64,000 bases of DNA from Antrihabitans stalactiti (GCF_012932915.1 NZ_VCQU01000003.1:603775-667774); one strand, 5' to 3'; counted from the stretch's first letter, positions 9,182 to 18,306 are shown. The notes: a model not told the origin generated them from the sequence alone. Numbers and translations are program-made.

Positions 9182-9754
9182 ATGCGAAAACTCACCTATT
9201 ACGTGGCTAGTTCCATCGACGGTTTCATCGGTGCGCCGGACGGTTCTGCCGATGCATTCATTACGACCGGCGACCATATGACGACGATCGCGACGGAATA
9301 CCCCGACACCCTTCCCGTCCATATCCGCAGCCATTTCGGCGTCGCTGCCGACGCGCCGAATCGGCATTTCGACACGGTCCTCATGGGGCGCAAAACTTAT
9401 GAGCCGACCATCGATGCGGGGTTGACGAACGCCTTTCCGCACCTGCGCAATTACGTCTTCTCGACGACCTTGGTGGTCGACGACCCGACTGTCACCGTTG
9501 TTGCGTCGGATCCACTCGCGACCGTGCGCGAGCTGAAACGGGAGGACGGGCAGGGTATTTGGCTGTGCGGCGGTGGAGCGCTCGCCGGGCGACTACTGCC
9601 CGAGATCGACGAGTTGATCGTGAAGTTCTATCCGGTGCTGCTCGGTAGCGGTGTGCCCATGCTCGCTACCGGCTACGACCCGTCGTCGTTTCGATTGACT
9701 GCGACGAAGGTCCACGACAATGGAGTGGCGTTCATGAAGTACCAGCGCGTGTGA
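9182..9754 (+). CDS. Dihydrofolate reductase-like (RibD C-terminal domain) protein
   Basis: A 190-residue small reductase of the RibD_C/DHFR-like family, opening MRKLTYYVASSIDGFIGAPDG and containing MGRKTYEPTIDAG and GIWLCGGGALAGRLLPEIDELIV, which carry the nucleotide-binding and fold-defining motifs. AAGGAG lies just before ATG 9182. It is divergent from a TetR gene and presumably inducible by that regulator's ligand. It resembles the 1633-2274 protein in fold and length, though the two are not close in sequence. Substrate unknown. Confidence 0.85.
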   Translation: MRKLTYYVASSIDGFIGAPDGSADAFITTGDHMTTIATEYPDTLPVHIRSHFGVAADAPNRHFDTVLMGRKTYEPTIDAGLTNAFPHLRNYVFSTTLVVDDPTVTVVASDPLATVRELKREDGQGIWLCGGGALAGRLLPEIDELIVKFYPVLLGSGVPMLATGYDPSSFRLTATKVHDNGVAFMKYQRV

Positions 9755-9817
9755 GTTACTGAGACGACTAGTGTCTGATGGTCGCAGACTCAATGGTGAG
9801 CAGATAGCGGAGGCGTC

Positions 9818-12730
9818 GTGGGCAAAATCGGCAAGGCAGCGAAGCGGGCACGCGCGTACGCGCGGATCGGGCGCGAGCTGGTCTCGGGGCTGCGTGCGGG
9901 ATCGAGTGCCAGCCCAGTCGATTTGGGTGACTACACGCCGCCGGCTGGGGTTGCCGAGTTCTCGCGCCATGCCCATGCCAGCGTCGAAGTGCCGTTGGCC
10001 GCGGATGTGGTGTCGGCGTATCTCGCGGATCTGTCCCAGATCCCGAAGTGGCTGACGATGCATGCCGGGTGGCGAGGTGAAGCGCCGGTAGAGGCGAGTC
10101 CGGGCGTGACGTTCACGCAGCAGGCGAGGTTGATGGGAATTCCCGCGGACGTCGCCTGGACCGTCGTAGCGGCCGACGACTCGTCGATCGAGATGCGTGG
10201 CGACGGTCCGATGGGCCTGAAGATGGGCTTCTGGCTCACGACCGAATCGTCGGCCGGGTCGACCACTGTGCACTTCGATGCGGGTTTGGGAGGGCAGCCG
10301 ATCGAGGGGCCGATGGGCTCGTCCGTCGTGCGCAGTCTCGTCGGGGCGATGGACGAATCGCTCGAGAAGTTGGCCGCTGCCATCGCCGAATCGGGTCCGG
10401 CGGCGGGTCCGCGAGTTGCGCGTAAACCTGTGCTCCACAATGCATCCGGTATCACCATCGCGGCCTCGACGCCGGTCTTGGTCGGTGTCGGGCAGGTGGT
10501 GCAACGGCAGCCAGGCGCGGAGTTGGCAGACCCTTCGACGCTTGCTGTCGCGGCACTGCGCAAAGCGGCGGCCGATGCCGGCGTGGAATCGATCCTGCGC
10601 AGCGCCGACGCGGTCTATGCCGTGGCCAGCGCGTCATGGCAGTACCGGGACTTGGGTGCACTCGTCGCCGACGCGGTCGGGGCGAAGCCGTCCGAGACCG
10701 TGCAGTCGAGCACGTTCGGTGGCGACGGCGGCCAATTGACGATCAACGATGCTGCTCAGACGATCGCCGATGGAAGCCACGACGTGATTCTGCTGACCGG
10801 CGCCGAAGCCGGAGCGACGCTCGCCGCTGCACAACGTGCCGGGACGCCGACGCCGTGGCCAGAGCAGGGCGACGATATTTCGCCCACCCGCGTCGTCGGC
10901 ATCGACAAGACCGCCAACAACGACGCAGAAGCCGCAGTCGGCCTTGGCGCGCCGATCTATATGTATTCGCTGTTCGAATCTGCCAATCGGCACCGACTCG
11001 GACGTGGGCCGAAGGAGCATGCGGTTGCCATCGGCGAACTGTGGTCGCGCCTGTCTGCTGTCGCCGCTGACAATCCGAATGCGTGGCAGCCCAACGCGTT
11101 CGACGCCGAGGAGATCATTACTGTCTCCGAAGACAATCGCATGGTCTCGTCGCCGTACACGAAGCTGCTGTGCGCGAACCTGCAGGTCGATATGGCGACT
11201 GGGCTGATCCTGTGCAGCGCGGCAGCCGCGACGGCGGCCGGTGTGCCCCAAGACAAATGGGTGTTCGTGCACGCCGGCGCGTCGGCACACGACGAATGGT
11301 TTGCATCCGAGCGCGCAGACCTCGCGGCGTCACCGGCGATCAGAACCATCGGCAGTGCAGCGCTCGAGCACGCCGGGATTTCGATCGACGACGTCAAGCA
11401 CATAGACCTCTATGCCTGCTTCCCGTCGGCCGTGCAGATCGGCGCGCGCGAACTGGGGTTGCCCAGTGACGATCCCGACCGCCCGCTGTCGATGACCGGT
11501 GGGCTGACGTTCGGCGGTGGTCCGGGCAACAACTACGGCAGCCACGCAGTCGCGACGATCGTTGAGCGACTTCGCAAAGATCCCAAGGCATTCGGGCTGT
11601 CGACATCGCTCGGCTGGTACGTCACCAAACACGCCATCGGGATCTACTCGGCAACGCCGCCCAAGCAGGCTTACCAACATCTGCAGCCGGTGGTCGACAG
11701 CGGTCCGTCGCGGCCGGTGCGGTCCGGCTACAGCGGTCCGGCTGTGATCGAGGCGTACACCGTTCCGTACGACCGCGAAGGCGCCCCGCAGGCGGGCATC
11801 GTCAGCCTGATCACGCCAAAGGGGGAACGAGTACTCCTCCGAACAACGCAGCCAGAGATATTGCGCGAGTTGATCGATGGCGACGCGCTCGGTCTCGCCG
11901 CAACCGTGACCAGCGCTACCGAGCTGACCATCGACAGTGCCGAGACGCACGAACTGCCTGCGCCACCGCCCGCTCCGGTCTTGGTCGAGCGGCGCGGTCC
12001 GATCACGATCATCACGCTGAATCGCCCCGAAGTCCGCAACGCAGTGAACCTCGCGATGGCCAAGGCGATCGAGCGGGCGATCGATGCGTTCGAAGCCGAT
12101 AAGATCGCGACGGTCGCGATTCTCACGGGCGCCGGTGGAGCGTTCAGCGCGGGGATGGACCTCAAAGCAGCTGCGCGAGGCGAAGTTCCGATCACCGAAG
12201 GCCGCGGAATACTTGGCCTCGTGTCGAAGCCGCCGCTCAAGCCGCTGATCGCCGCGGTCGAAGGTCCGGCGCTCGCCGGTGGATGTGAGCTCGCGCTCGC
12301 CGCGGATCTCATTGTTGCTGCCAATGATTCGCGTTTCGGCATTCCAGAACCCAAGCGCGGCCTCGTCGCCGCCGGGGGTGGGGTCATGCGGTTACGCGCA
12401 CGGCTGCCACGCAACATCGCGATGGAGTTGGCGCTCACCGGCGATCCGATGCAAGCGACCCGTCTTGCTGAGTTGGGGCTGATCAATCGCATCGCCAAGC
12501 CAGGCGAAGCGCTCACGGTCGCAATCGAACTGGCCGAGCAGATCGCGGTCAATGCACCACTCAGTGTCGTCGCGAGCAAACAGATCATCGAAGAGTCGTC
12601 GGACTGGCAGTCCGCCGACGCATTCGAGCGGCAGACGCAAGTCGCTTCTGTTGCACTGTTTTCCGAGGATGCCGGCGAGGGCGTACGCGCGTTTGCAGAG
12701 AAGCGGGCCCCGGTGTGGCGGGGTCGGTGA
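9818..12730 (+). CDS. Multidomain SRPBCC / TLP1-type thiolase-like / crotonase fusion
   Basis: A single 970-residue frame with four parts. Residues about 1-195 are an SRPBCC (polyketide cyclase/START-like) domain. About 213-630 is a thiolase fold of the mycobacterial thiolase-like type 1 (TLP1) group. About 635-710 resembles the extra C-terminal domain of TLP1 (AVIEAYTVPYDREGAPQAGIV). About 722-970 is an enoyl-CoA hydratase/isomerase with the oxyanion-hole blocks AGGAFSAGMDLKA and ALAGGCELALAADL. In the thiolase part the usual nucleophilic Cys region reads SSTFGGDGGQL and the GHPLGATG motif is not seen, so thiolase activity is doubtful while the crotonase site looks intact. GTG 9818 has CGGAGG upstream. 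Confidence 0.85.
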   Translation: MGKIGKAAKRARAYARIGRELVSGLRAGSSASPVDLGDYTPPAGVAEFSRHAHASVEVPLAADVVSAYLADLSQIPKWLTMHAGWRGEAPVEASPGVTFTQQARLMGIPADVAWTVVAADDSSIEMRGDGPMGLKMGFWLTTESSAGSTTVHFDAGLGGQPIEGPMGSSVVRSLVGAMDESLEKLAAAIAESGPAAGPRVARKPVLHNASGITIAASTPVLVGVGQVVQRQPGAELADPSTLAVAALRKAAADAGVESILRSADAVYAVASASWQYRDLGALVADAVGAKPSETVQSSTFGGDGGQLTINDAAQTIADGSHDVILLTGAEAGATLAAAQRAGTPTPWPEQGDDISPTRVVGIDKTANNDAEAAVGLGAPIYMYSLFESANRHRLGRGPKEHAVAIGELWSRLSAVAADNPNAWQPNAFDAEEIITVSEDNRMVSSPYTKLLCANLQVDMATGLILCSAAAATAAGVPQDKWVFVHAGASAHDEWFASERADLAASPAIRTIGSAALEHAGISIDDVKHIDLYACFPSAVQIGARELGLPSDDPDRPLSMTGGLTFGGGPGNNYGSHAVATIVERLRKDPKAFGLSTSLGWYVTKHAIGIYSATPPKQAYQHLQPVVDSGPSRPVRSGYSGPAVIEAYTVPYDREGAPQAGIVSLITPKGERVLLRTTQPEILRELIDGDALGLAATVTSATELTIDSAETHELPAPPPAPVLVERRGPITIITLNRPEVRNAVNLAMAKAIERAIDAFEADKIATVAILTGAGGAFSAGMDLKAAARGEVPITEGRGILGLVSKPPLKPLIAAVEGPALAGGCELALAADLIVAANDSRFGIPEPKRGLVAAGGGVMRLRARLPRNIAMELALTGDPMQATRLAELGLINRIAKPGEALTVAIELAEQIAVNAPLSVVASKQIIEESSDWQSADAFERQTQVASVALFSEDAGEGVRAFAEKRAPVWRGR

Positions 12731-12738
12731 CTCGACGG

Positions 12739-13155
12739 TTACGGCAGAACGACGCAGCCTGGGCCGACCGATACGCCATTCCCGACCACGACCGTCGTGT
12801 TGCGGAAGGTCAGGGCGCCGCCCTCGCCCGATGAGGCTGTGAGAACGTGCGTTCCGGTTTGGCGGGGCGTCCAGACAGTCGACACCCGGCCGTTGACCGG
12901 GGTTACCCAGTTCTGGCTGAACCCTGCCAGCGCGGTGGACCCGAAGAACACCGGGTGAGCATTGTCGGTCGTCGCTGTCACTGTGTAGGAGCAGCCGCTT
13001 CCGTACGCTGCAGATGATGCAGTGCTGATGCCGGGATCGATGGTGATGCTGTTGACGCCTGCTGCTGCGGTCGGTGCGGTCAGCACCATTGTCATTGCGG
13101 CAGTGCCGAGTCCAGCGACGGCGATGGCCGCGCGACGACGTATGCGGTGGCTCAT
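12739..13155 (-). CDS. Small secreted Ig-like protein (paralogue of 15903-16334)
   Basis: A 138-residue protein with an N-terminal signal: RIRRRAA, then a hydrophobic stretch ending TAPTAAAG. The mature part is about 100 residues of beta-rich sequence with two cysteines (GSGCSYTVTA and GPGCVVLP) and a WTPRQTGTHVLTASS block like bacterial Ig-like folds. AGGAG precedes the ATG on the minus strand. The closely similar protein at 15903-16334 lies on the other side of the DUF222-HNH gene. No known function; probably a secreted or wall-associated protein with one disulphide. Confidence 0.75.
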   Translation of the reverse strand: MSHRIRRRAAIAVAGLGTAAMTMVLTAPTAAAGVNSITIDPGISTASSAAYGSGCSYTVTATTDNAHPVFFGSTALAGFSQNWVTPVNGRVSTVWTPRQTGTHVLTASSGEGGALTFRNTTVVVGNGVSVGPGCVVLP

Positions 13156-13300
13156 GGTTCTCCTGTTTGTCTCGATCGGCACCGCGATGCTAACCGGCGG
13201 ACGGCGGCTGACGGCTCGCCTGGCTCGGCGAGTCGCCGTCCGATTTGTCGCAAATTGGACACGAAATTTCTCGTGACAGTAAGTCGACGGGCTGATATCA

Positions 13301-13316
13301 TAGAACACATGTTCGA
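13301..13316. promoter_or_regulatory. LexA (SOS) box over the DUF222-HNH start
   Basis: TAGAACACATGTTCGA matches the mycobacterial SOS box TCGAAC-N4-GTTCGA at all but one defined position. It includes the ATG of the DUF222-HNH gene, so LexA bound here would block transcription or initiation. LexA boxes in front of 13E12-family genes are established in Mycobacterium tuberculosis. Confidence 0.7.
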
Positions 13317-15306
13317 GGTACTTGGCTCTCTCGTCTTCCCGACACCCAAGGTGGTGCCGGGTCGTTCGACGACTGCCGAAGAGTTCGTCGAGGACCTCGC
13401 GCGCGCCAAAGTGGACGAGATCGGGGCCGACGTAGAGAAGGTCGAAGCCGCGGTCGGCTTGTGGTTGCTGCGGATGGAGCAGGAAGCCGCGCGCAATGGG
13501 TCCGCGCTGACGGCGTCACATTCGACCTATGCCGAGATCGCGTCGTTGTTGGTGTGTTCACTGACTGCAGCGAAGACGATGGTCGAGGTCGGGCACGATC
13601 TCGATACGCGGTTGCTGAAGGTGCGGTCCGCATTTCGGAGCTGCAAGATCGATTACGCCAAGGTCGTAGTGATCAGTCAAACACTCCGCGAGGCTTGCGC
13701 ACGCACGATCGACCTCATCGAGGCCGACGTCATTTGGGCAGCAAGGCATATGACCGTCGGGTCGTTGCGTCGCGAGATCTGGCGGTTGTGGATAGCCAAG
13801 GCGCCGAAAGAAGCTGCAGCAGTGCGCGACGGGATGAAGAAGACCGATCGCACCGCATACGTTCGCCGTGGCTCGGGAGGACTGTCCTGGTTGAGCGCGT
13901 GCATCACCGACATCGAGGGAGCGCAGGCCGACGCACTGCTCGACGAGATAGCCGACACGGTGTGCGCCAACGATCCACGCAGTCGCAACGCCCGTCGCGC
14001 CGACGGTTTGATGGCACTGCTGCACGGCGAAACTGCGCTGGGATGCAAGTGCGATACCGTCGACTGCTCAATGGCCGCGGTCGAATCCCCCAAACGCCGT
14101 GGGTTTTTGGCGCAGATCCTGATCGATGCGCAGACGTTGCTCGGTTTGACTGCTAACCCCGCCCGGCTTGCCGACGGCACCCTCGTCGACGCCGAGGTCG
14201 CCAAGGTTTTGGCCGAAGACGCGACGTGGCAAGCGATTCTCACCGAGATGCGCACGCTGGCCGAGGCGAAGGGCCTTACGGAGCCGGTCTCTGACGAATC
14301 TGATGTCAGCAGTGCTGATTTCACGGCTGACGACACTGAGGACAGTGAGGAAGCTTCAGACGCCGCGCAAGACGACATCGATGCGGACCCAGCGGCCTGG
14401 GCGCGGCGGCGGTGGCGTGGTCTGGAGTTGGAGGATGCGCAGGCGAGCGAATCGATGATGCACCCGTATCGGCGGATGTTGCGCTCGGTGAACAATGTCG
14501 TCGAGCCTGCGTCCGCCAACGCGCAACCTAGTGCGGCAACGACGTACGTCGGGCGCGGTCGTGTGCGCAAGCCTGGCCGCGTACTGCCGAATTCCGTTGA
14601 GGCGTTCGGAATTCCGACCCGCGGAATCGGAACGTCCATCGAGATCATCGTCGACAGCCTTACCGAAGCGACGCGGCTCGGGATCTACCCAGACGGGCGC
14701 GGCGGCTTCCTCGATCCACCGCCTGGGGCACTGACCTACCGACCGACCGCCGAACTCGCGGCGCTAGTCCGGGCTGCGTACCCAACGTGTGTGTTCCCTG
14801 GCTGCACGGTGGCTTCACACAAGTGCGAGCTCGACCACCGAGTCCCCTTCGACCACGAGCATCCCGAACTTGGCGGCTGGACGGTCCTCGCGAATCTGCA
14901 ACCGCTGTGCAAGAAGCATCACGACGTCAAGACCGCGAAGCTGTGGAACTGCGTCGGCCTCGATGGAGGAGCGGTGTTGTGGACGAGTCCCGACGGAGTG
15001 GAGCGCGTGACCGTCCCGGTCAGCGGAATGGTCGCTTTCCCGGCTCCCGATCAGCCGGCCGATGCCGCACCGACCAAGTTGATCAGTCACAGCGACCCAC
15101 TCACCGACCATGAAGCCATCGAGCTGCTCTACGAACCGACGTGGTGGGAATCGTTCATGGGCGACGCGAAGCCGCCTACGCTCGGCGATCTCGCCACCAT
15201 CACGGACCGCGACCATTACGAACAGTGCAAGTACCTGCGCGACCGGCACCGCGAACACACCAACATCGTCAATAAACGCCTCGACCACGCGGGTGCGCCC
15301 TTTTAG
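13309..15306 (+). CDS. DUF222 / 13E12-repeat family HNH endonuclease-like protein
   Basis: A 665-residue member of the 13E12 (REP13E12/DUF222) family. The N-terminal half is the helical DUF222 region. About residues 325-365 form an acidic, Ser/Asp/Glu-rich linker. Near residues 485-545 is an HNH nuclease motif: CVFPGC, CELDHRVPF, NLQPLCKKHHDVKT, giving Cys pairs for zinc and the DH/N/H catalytic set. ATG 13309 lies inside a LexA box. The family is multicopy in mycobacteria and relatives, and its cellular role is not settled. The 665-residue length is larger than many copies because of the linker. Confidence 0.9.
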   Translation: MFEVLGSLVFPTPKVVPGRSTTAEEFVEDLARAKVDEIGADVEKVEAAVGLWLLRMEQEAARNGSALTASHSTYAEIASLLVCSLTAAKTMVEVGHDLDTRLLKVRSAFRSCKIDYAKVVVISQTLREACARTIDLIEADVIWAARHMTVGSLRREIWRLWIAKAPKEAAAVRDGMKKTDRTAYVRRGSGGLSWLSACITDIEGAQADALLDEIADTVCANDPRSRNARRADGLMALLHGETALGCKCDTVDCSMAAVESPKRRGFLAQILIDAQTLLGLTANPARLADGTLVDAEVAKVLAEDATWQAILTEMRTLAEAKGLTEPVSDESDVSSADFTADDTEDSEEASDAAQDDIDADPAAWARRRWRGLELEDAQASESMMHPYRRMLRSVNNVVEPASANAQPSAATTYVGRGRVRKPGRVLPNSVEAFGIPTRGIGTSIEIIVDSLTEATRLGIYPDGRGGFLDPPPGALTYRPTAELAALVRAAYPTCVFPGCTVASHKCELDHRVPFDHEHPELGGWTVLANLQPLCKKHHDVKTAKLWNCVGLDGGAVLWTSPDGVERVTVPVSGMVAFPAPDQPADAAPTKLISHSDPLTDHEAIELLYEPTWWESFMGDAKPPTLGDLATITDRDHYEQCKYLRDRHREHTNIVNKRLDHAGAPF

Positions 15307-15317
15307 GATTTGCGGGC

Positions 15318-15890
15318 ATGAGTGTTCCGGACACCGCGACCGTGCTGGCGCGCGCATTCCATAACGACGCGATGTTCACCTACATCGAGCCCGACGAGCA
15401 GCGTCGCGCCAAAGTGCTTCCGTGGTTCTTCGGCGCTGCCGCGCGGCTCGGTGCAAAGTACGGTCGAATCGATGTCGACCCAGGACGTGCTGCGGCGATC
15501 TGGCTACCACCAGGGAAAACGGATCTCGGTCCGCGGGCCCTGGTCGGATCAGGCTTCGCGGCGGCCCCGCTCCGTCTCGGGATCGGTGGTTTTCGCCGAT
15601 TCGGCTCAATTACAAGCGCGTTCGACGCTGCCAAAGTCACGGTCATCGCGCCGCCGTTCTGGCACCTGTTCATCCTCGGGGTCGAGCCGAGCGAGCAGGG
15701 CTGTGGCCACGGCGGTAGGGTCATCGCCCCGGTGCTGGCGCAAGCCGACCGGGACGGCCACCGGTGCTACCTGGAGACGACTGAAGAATCCAACCTTGCC
15801 TTCTATCGCCGGCGCGGGTTCGAGGTGTCCTCGGACCACGCGCCAGCTGGTCTGCCGGCCTTCTGGACGATGACGCGGCAGCCAGGCTGA
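15318..15890 (+). CDS. GNAT-family N-acetyltransferase
   Basis: A 190-residue protein. The C-terminal half has the GNAT acetyl-CoA site: HLFILGVEPSEQGCGHGGRV, the Q-x-x-G-x-G/A pyrophosphate-binding loop, then CYLETTEESNLAFYRRRGFEV. It begins 12 bases after the HNH gene stop and may be co-transcribed. Acceptor substrate unknown. Confidence 0.85.
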   Translation: MSVPDTATVLARAFHNDAMFTYIEPDEQRRAKVLPWFFGAAARLGAKYGRIDVDPGRAAAIWLPPGKTDLGPRALVGSGFAAAPLRLGIGGFRRFGSITSAFDAAKVTVIAPPFWHLFILGVEPSEQGCGHGGRVIAPVLAQADRDGHRCYLETTEESNLAFYRRRGFEVSSDHAPAGLPAFWTMTRQPG

Positions 15891-15902
15891 CTGCTTATCT
15901 GG

Positions 15903-16334
15903 TTAGACGACCACGCACGCTGGTCCGGCGGGGATCCCGGTGCCGACCGTGACGTGGGCATTCTGGAGGGAAACGTTGTCGCCCTCGTTGGTCGACGCGG
16001 TGACGAGGTAGGTGCCGGTTTGCTTCGGCGTCCACTGTGTGGTGGCTCTTCCATTGACCGGGACCGCAAGCACAGGGTTGAACACGCCGAGCGCGGTGGA
16101 GCCGAAGTAGACGACGGTCCCGTTGGTCACCGTCGCTGTGACTGTGTACGTGCAGCCGGTGCCGAACTGGCCCGACGACCCGACGCTCATGCCGGGATCG
16201 ACGCTGATGCCGCTGACGGCGGCAGCGGCGTTCGGCGCTGAGAGCACCATGGTGAACGCGGCAGTTCCGAGCGCGGCGATGGCGATGGCTGACCGCGACG
16301 CACGGCGATTCGAACGAAATGTGCTGTTGTTCAT
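15903..16334 (-). CDS. Small secreted Ig-like protein (paralogue of 12739-13155)
   Basis: A 143-residue protein with a signal peptide (RRASRSAIAIAALGTAAF to about APNAAAA) and a mature domain similar to the 12739-13155 product: the pattern DPGxSxxSSxxxGxGCxYTVTAT, then FGSTALG, PVNGR, WTPKQTGTYLVTAS and a final GPACVV. Two cysteines are in the same positions. The two genes face the same way on either side of the HNH-GNAT pair, consistent with a local duplication. Function unknown. Confidence 0.75.
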   Translation of the reverse strand: MNNSTFRSNRRASRSAIAIAALGTAAFTMVLSAPNAAAAVSGISVDPGMSVGSSGQFGTGCTYTVTATVTNGTVVYFGSTALGVFNPVLAVPVNGRATTQWTPKQTGTYLVTASTNEGDNVSLQNAHVTVGTGIPAGPACVVV

Positions 16335-16453
16335 GGTTCTCCACTCGGTCGGAAACAGTGCGATGCTACCCGGCGGCATCCCTCTAATCGCGCGCCCCGC
16401 AGCTGCGTCGACTGGATTGGTCGGGTATGTCCCGGTTGTCCGAGTTCTCGAAC

Positions 16454-17221
16454 TTAGGCACTGAGTTCGAGGATTGACGCGACCCCCGCAGCAGGTCTAC
16501 CCAGTAGGTCGGCCAAGGCCGTATCTGTGGTGGCGAACTCGCCGCGCCGTGCGGCGTGGAACATTCCGAGCAACATGGCCGCCTGTGCTGCGGGCACGCC
16601 ATGATCGATCAGTCCGGCCGTCCACTCGTCATCGTCGACGACGACGCGACGAATGGTGCGGCCGGTGTGTTGCGTCAAAATTGCTGCGATCTCGTTCAAG
16701 TCCAGCGCGTCAGGCGCGGTCAGTGGTGGCGTTGGGCCATCGAAAAGTCCTTCTTTGGTGAGGACGATGGCGGCGGCTTCGGCGAGGTCGTCGTGGGTGG
16801 TCCACGAAACGGGTCCGTCGGCGGGCGCGAGCAATTCACCGGTCGCACGTGCCTGCCCGAGCAGCATCGGAACCGTGCTGGCGTAGAAGCCATTTCGCAG
16901 CGCTGTATACGGAATGCCGGTCTGTGCAAGGTGATTCTCAGTTGCGGCGTGGTCGGGCATCGGTGCGAAGAGTGAGTTCGGCGCGGCGCCTTGGTGGCTT
17001 GTGTAGAGAATTCGCTGCGCCCCGGCTGTGCGGGCTGCGTCGATCGCGGCTGCGTGGTGGGCGACGGCAGCGCCGCCGGTCTCGTTCGCCGACACGATCA
17101 GTACCTGCGTCGCGCCCTCGAACGCCGACGCAAGCGACGCTGGATCGGTGAAGTCGCCTTTCCGCACCCGGACGCCGCGTTCGGTGAGGTCGGCGGCTCG
17201 GCTGGTGTCTCGAATAACATG
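16454..17221 (-). pseudogene. 5'-truncated NmrA/QOR2-like SDR
   Basis: The frame reads well as an atypical SDR of the NmrA/quinone oxidoreductase 2 type: GVRVRKGDFTDPASLASAF, ATQVLIVSANET, ILYTSHQGAAPNSLF, ATENHLAQTGIPYTALRNGFY. The homologous part begins only at VIRDTSRAADL, so the first ~45 residues, with the GxxGxxG NAD(P)-binding turn, are missing. Exactly there the divergent TetR gene starts (17219). No good start codon or ribosome site exists at the junction. Most likely a deletion removed the SDR's 5' end and the intergenic region. It is probably non-functional. Confidence 0.65.
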
Positions 17222-17893
17222 ACCGAAGCGAAAGCGCACATAGTCGCTGCCGTTGCCCAGCTCATCGACGAACACGGTCCGGCCGCGGTCACGACGCGAG
17301 CCGTCGCACAGGCCGCCGGCGTGCAGGCGCCGACCATCTATCGACTGTTCGGGGACAAAGGCGGGTTGCTCGACGCCGTGGCTGAACATGCTTTGGCCAC
17401 TTACGTTTCCGGGAAGACCGTCGCGGAGGAGGGCGATCCGATGGCGGCGCTCAAGGCGGGTTGGGACACGCATATCGGGTTCGGACTAGCCAATGCGGCG
17501 GTGTTCGGGCGCCTCACCGATCCTGCCCGTGGCGCCGATTCGCCGGCTGCTGCTGCAGGTCTGGAGGTGTTGCGCGCTCGGGTGCGCCGAGTGGCGGCGA
17601 CCGGTCGGCTCTGTGTCAGCGAGCGCCGTGCCGTCGAACTCATCCATGCCGCAGGTACCGGCGCCGTGCTGACGTTGCTTGCGATGGCGCCCGAGAATCG
17701 AGACCTCGGACTTGCGGATGCCATGTACGACGCGGTTCTTCAGTCGATCGTCACCGATGCTCCTGTGCGGACCGCGGACGGGCCGGTTGCCGCGGCGGTC
17801 GCGTTCCGCACCGTGGTTCCGGACCTTCCGATGCTGACCGACACCGAAAGAGCGTTGATGGCCGAATGGTTGGACCGGGCGGCTGGCGCCTAG
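17219..17893 (+). CDS. TetR-family transcriptional regulator
   Basis: A 224-residue regulator. The N-terminal DNA-binding part is complete (AQLIDEHGPAAVTTRAVAQAAGVQAPTIYRLFGDKGGLLDAV) and a normal-length ligand domain follows. Its ATG abuts the truncated SDR, so its original promoter region may have been lost; expression would depend on a promoter inside the SDR remnant. Its stop overlaps the convergent DUF5313 stop in a shared CTAG (17890-17893). Confidence 0.85.
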   Translation: MTEAKAHIVAAVAQLIDEHGPAAVTTRAVAQAAGVQAPTIYRLFGDKGGLLDAVAEHALATYVSGKTVAEEGDPMAALKAGWDTHIGFGLANAAVFGRLTDPARGADSPAAAAGLEVLRARVRRVAATGRLCVSERRAVELIHAAGTGAVLTLLAMAPENRDLGLADAMYDAVLQSIVTDAPVRTADGPVAAAVAFRTVVPDLPMLTDTERALMAEWLDRAAGA

Positions 17894-18306
17894 AACGGAC
17901 TGCTGTTCGACTGCCATTCGGCGCTTTCGGGGCGCGGTCCGTAGCGTCGGGCGTAGTCGTCGTGGATCTGGGCGTCCTTCTTGCGCTTGACCTCATCGAT
18001 GAGATTGGCGCTCAGTCCGTGGACCGTCAGACGGTGGCGTCGCCAGATTTTGTTCAACGCGAGCGACATCAGGACTGACCAGATGTAGATCGGCGCTGTC
18101 ATCTCTAGGTGGACGTACAGCGACGCGGGAATCAGCCAGAACGGTGCGAGGAAGAGCAGCGGCGGTATCGCGAATCGAATGAGGTGCCGTCGAATAGCGC
18201 CCTCGCCGGCCAGGTCGTTGGCGACCCAATCGCGCATGGAGTCGGGTAAGCGTCGGCCGTACGAGTAGGCGATGTACTGGAGTGCGTTGGGGCGGTCGCT
18301 TTTCAT
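17890..18306 (-). CDS. DUF5313 family two-TM membrane protein
   Basis: A 138-residue protein opening MKSDRPNALQYIAYSYGRRLPDSMRDWVANDL, the DUF5313 hallmark of mycobacteria and relatives, followed by two hydrophobic segments (about residues 50-66 and 72-90) and a charged C-terminal tail. The start overlaps the MarR stop as ATGA, so the two are translated from one message. Function unknown; the MarR/OhrR-like partner hints at a redox or envelope-stress link, which is inference. Confidence 0.8.
   Translation of the reverse strand: MKSDRPNALQYIAYSYGRRLPDSMRDWVANDLAGEGAIRRHLIRFAIPPLLFLAPFWLIPASLYVHLEMTAPIYIWSVLMSLALNKIWRRHRLTVHGLSANLIDEVKRKKDAQIHDDYARRYGPRPESAEWQSNSSPF

Noticed and set aside
9818..12730. 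Possibility that the fusion is two genes joined by a missed stop
   Set aside because: The frame is uninterrupted through the domain junctions, with no ribosome site or start codon at the crotonase boundary that stands out.
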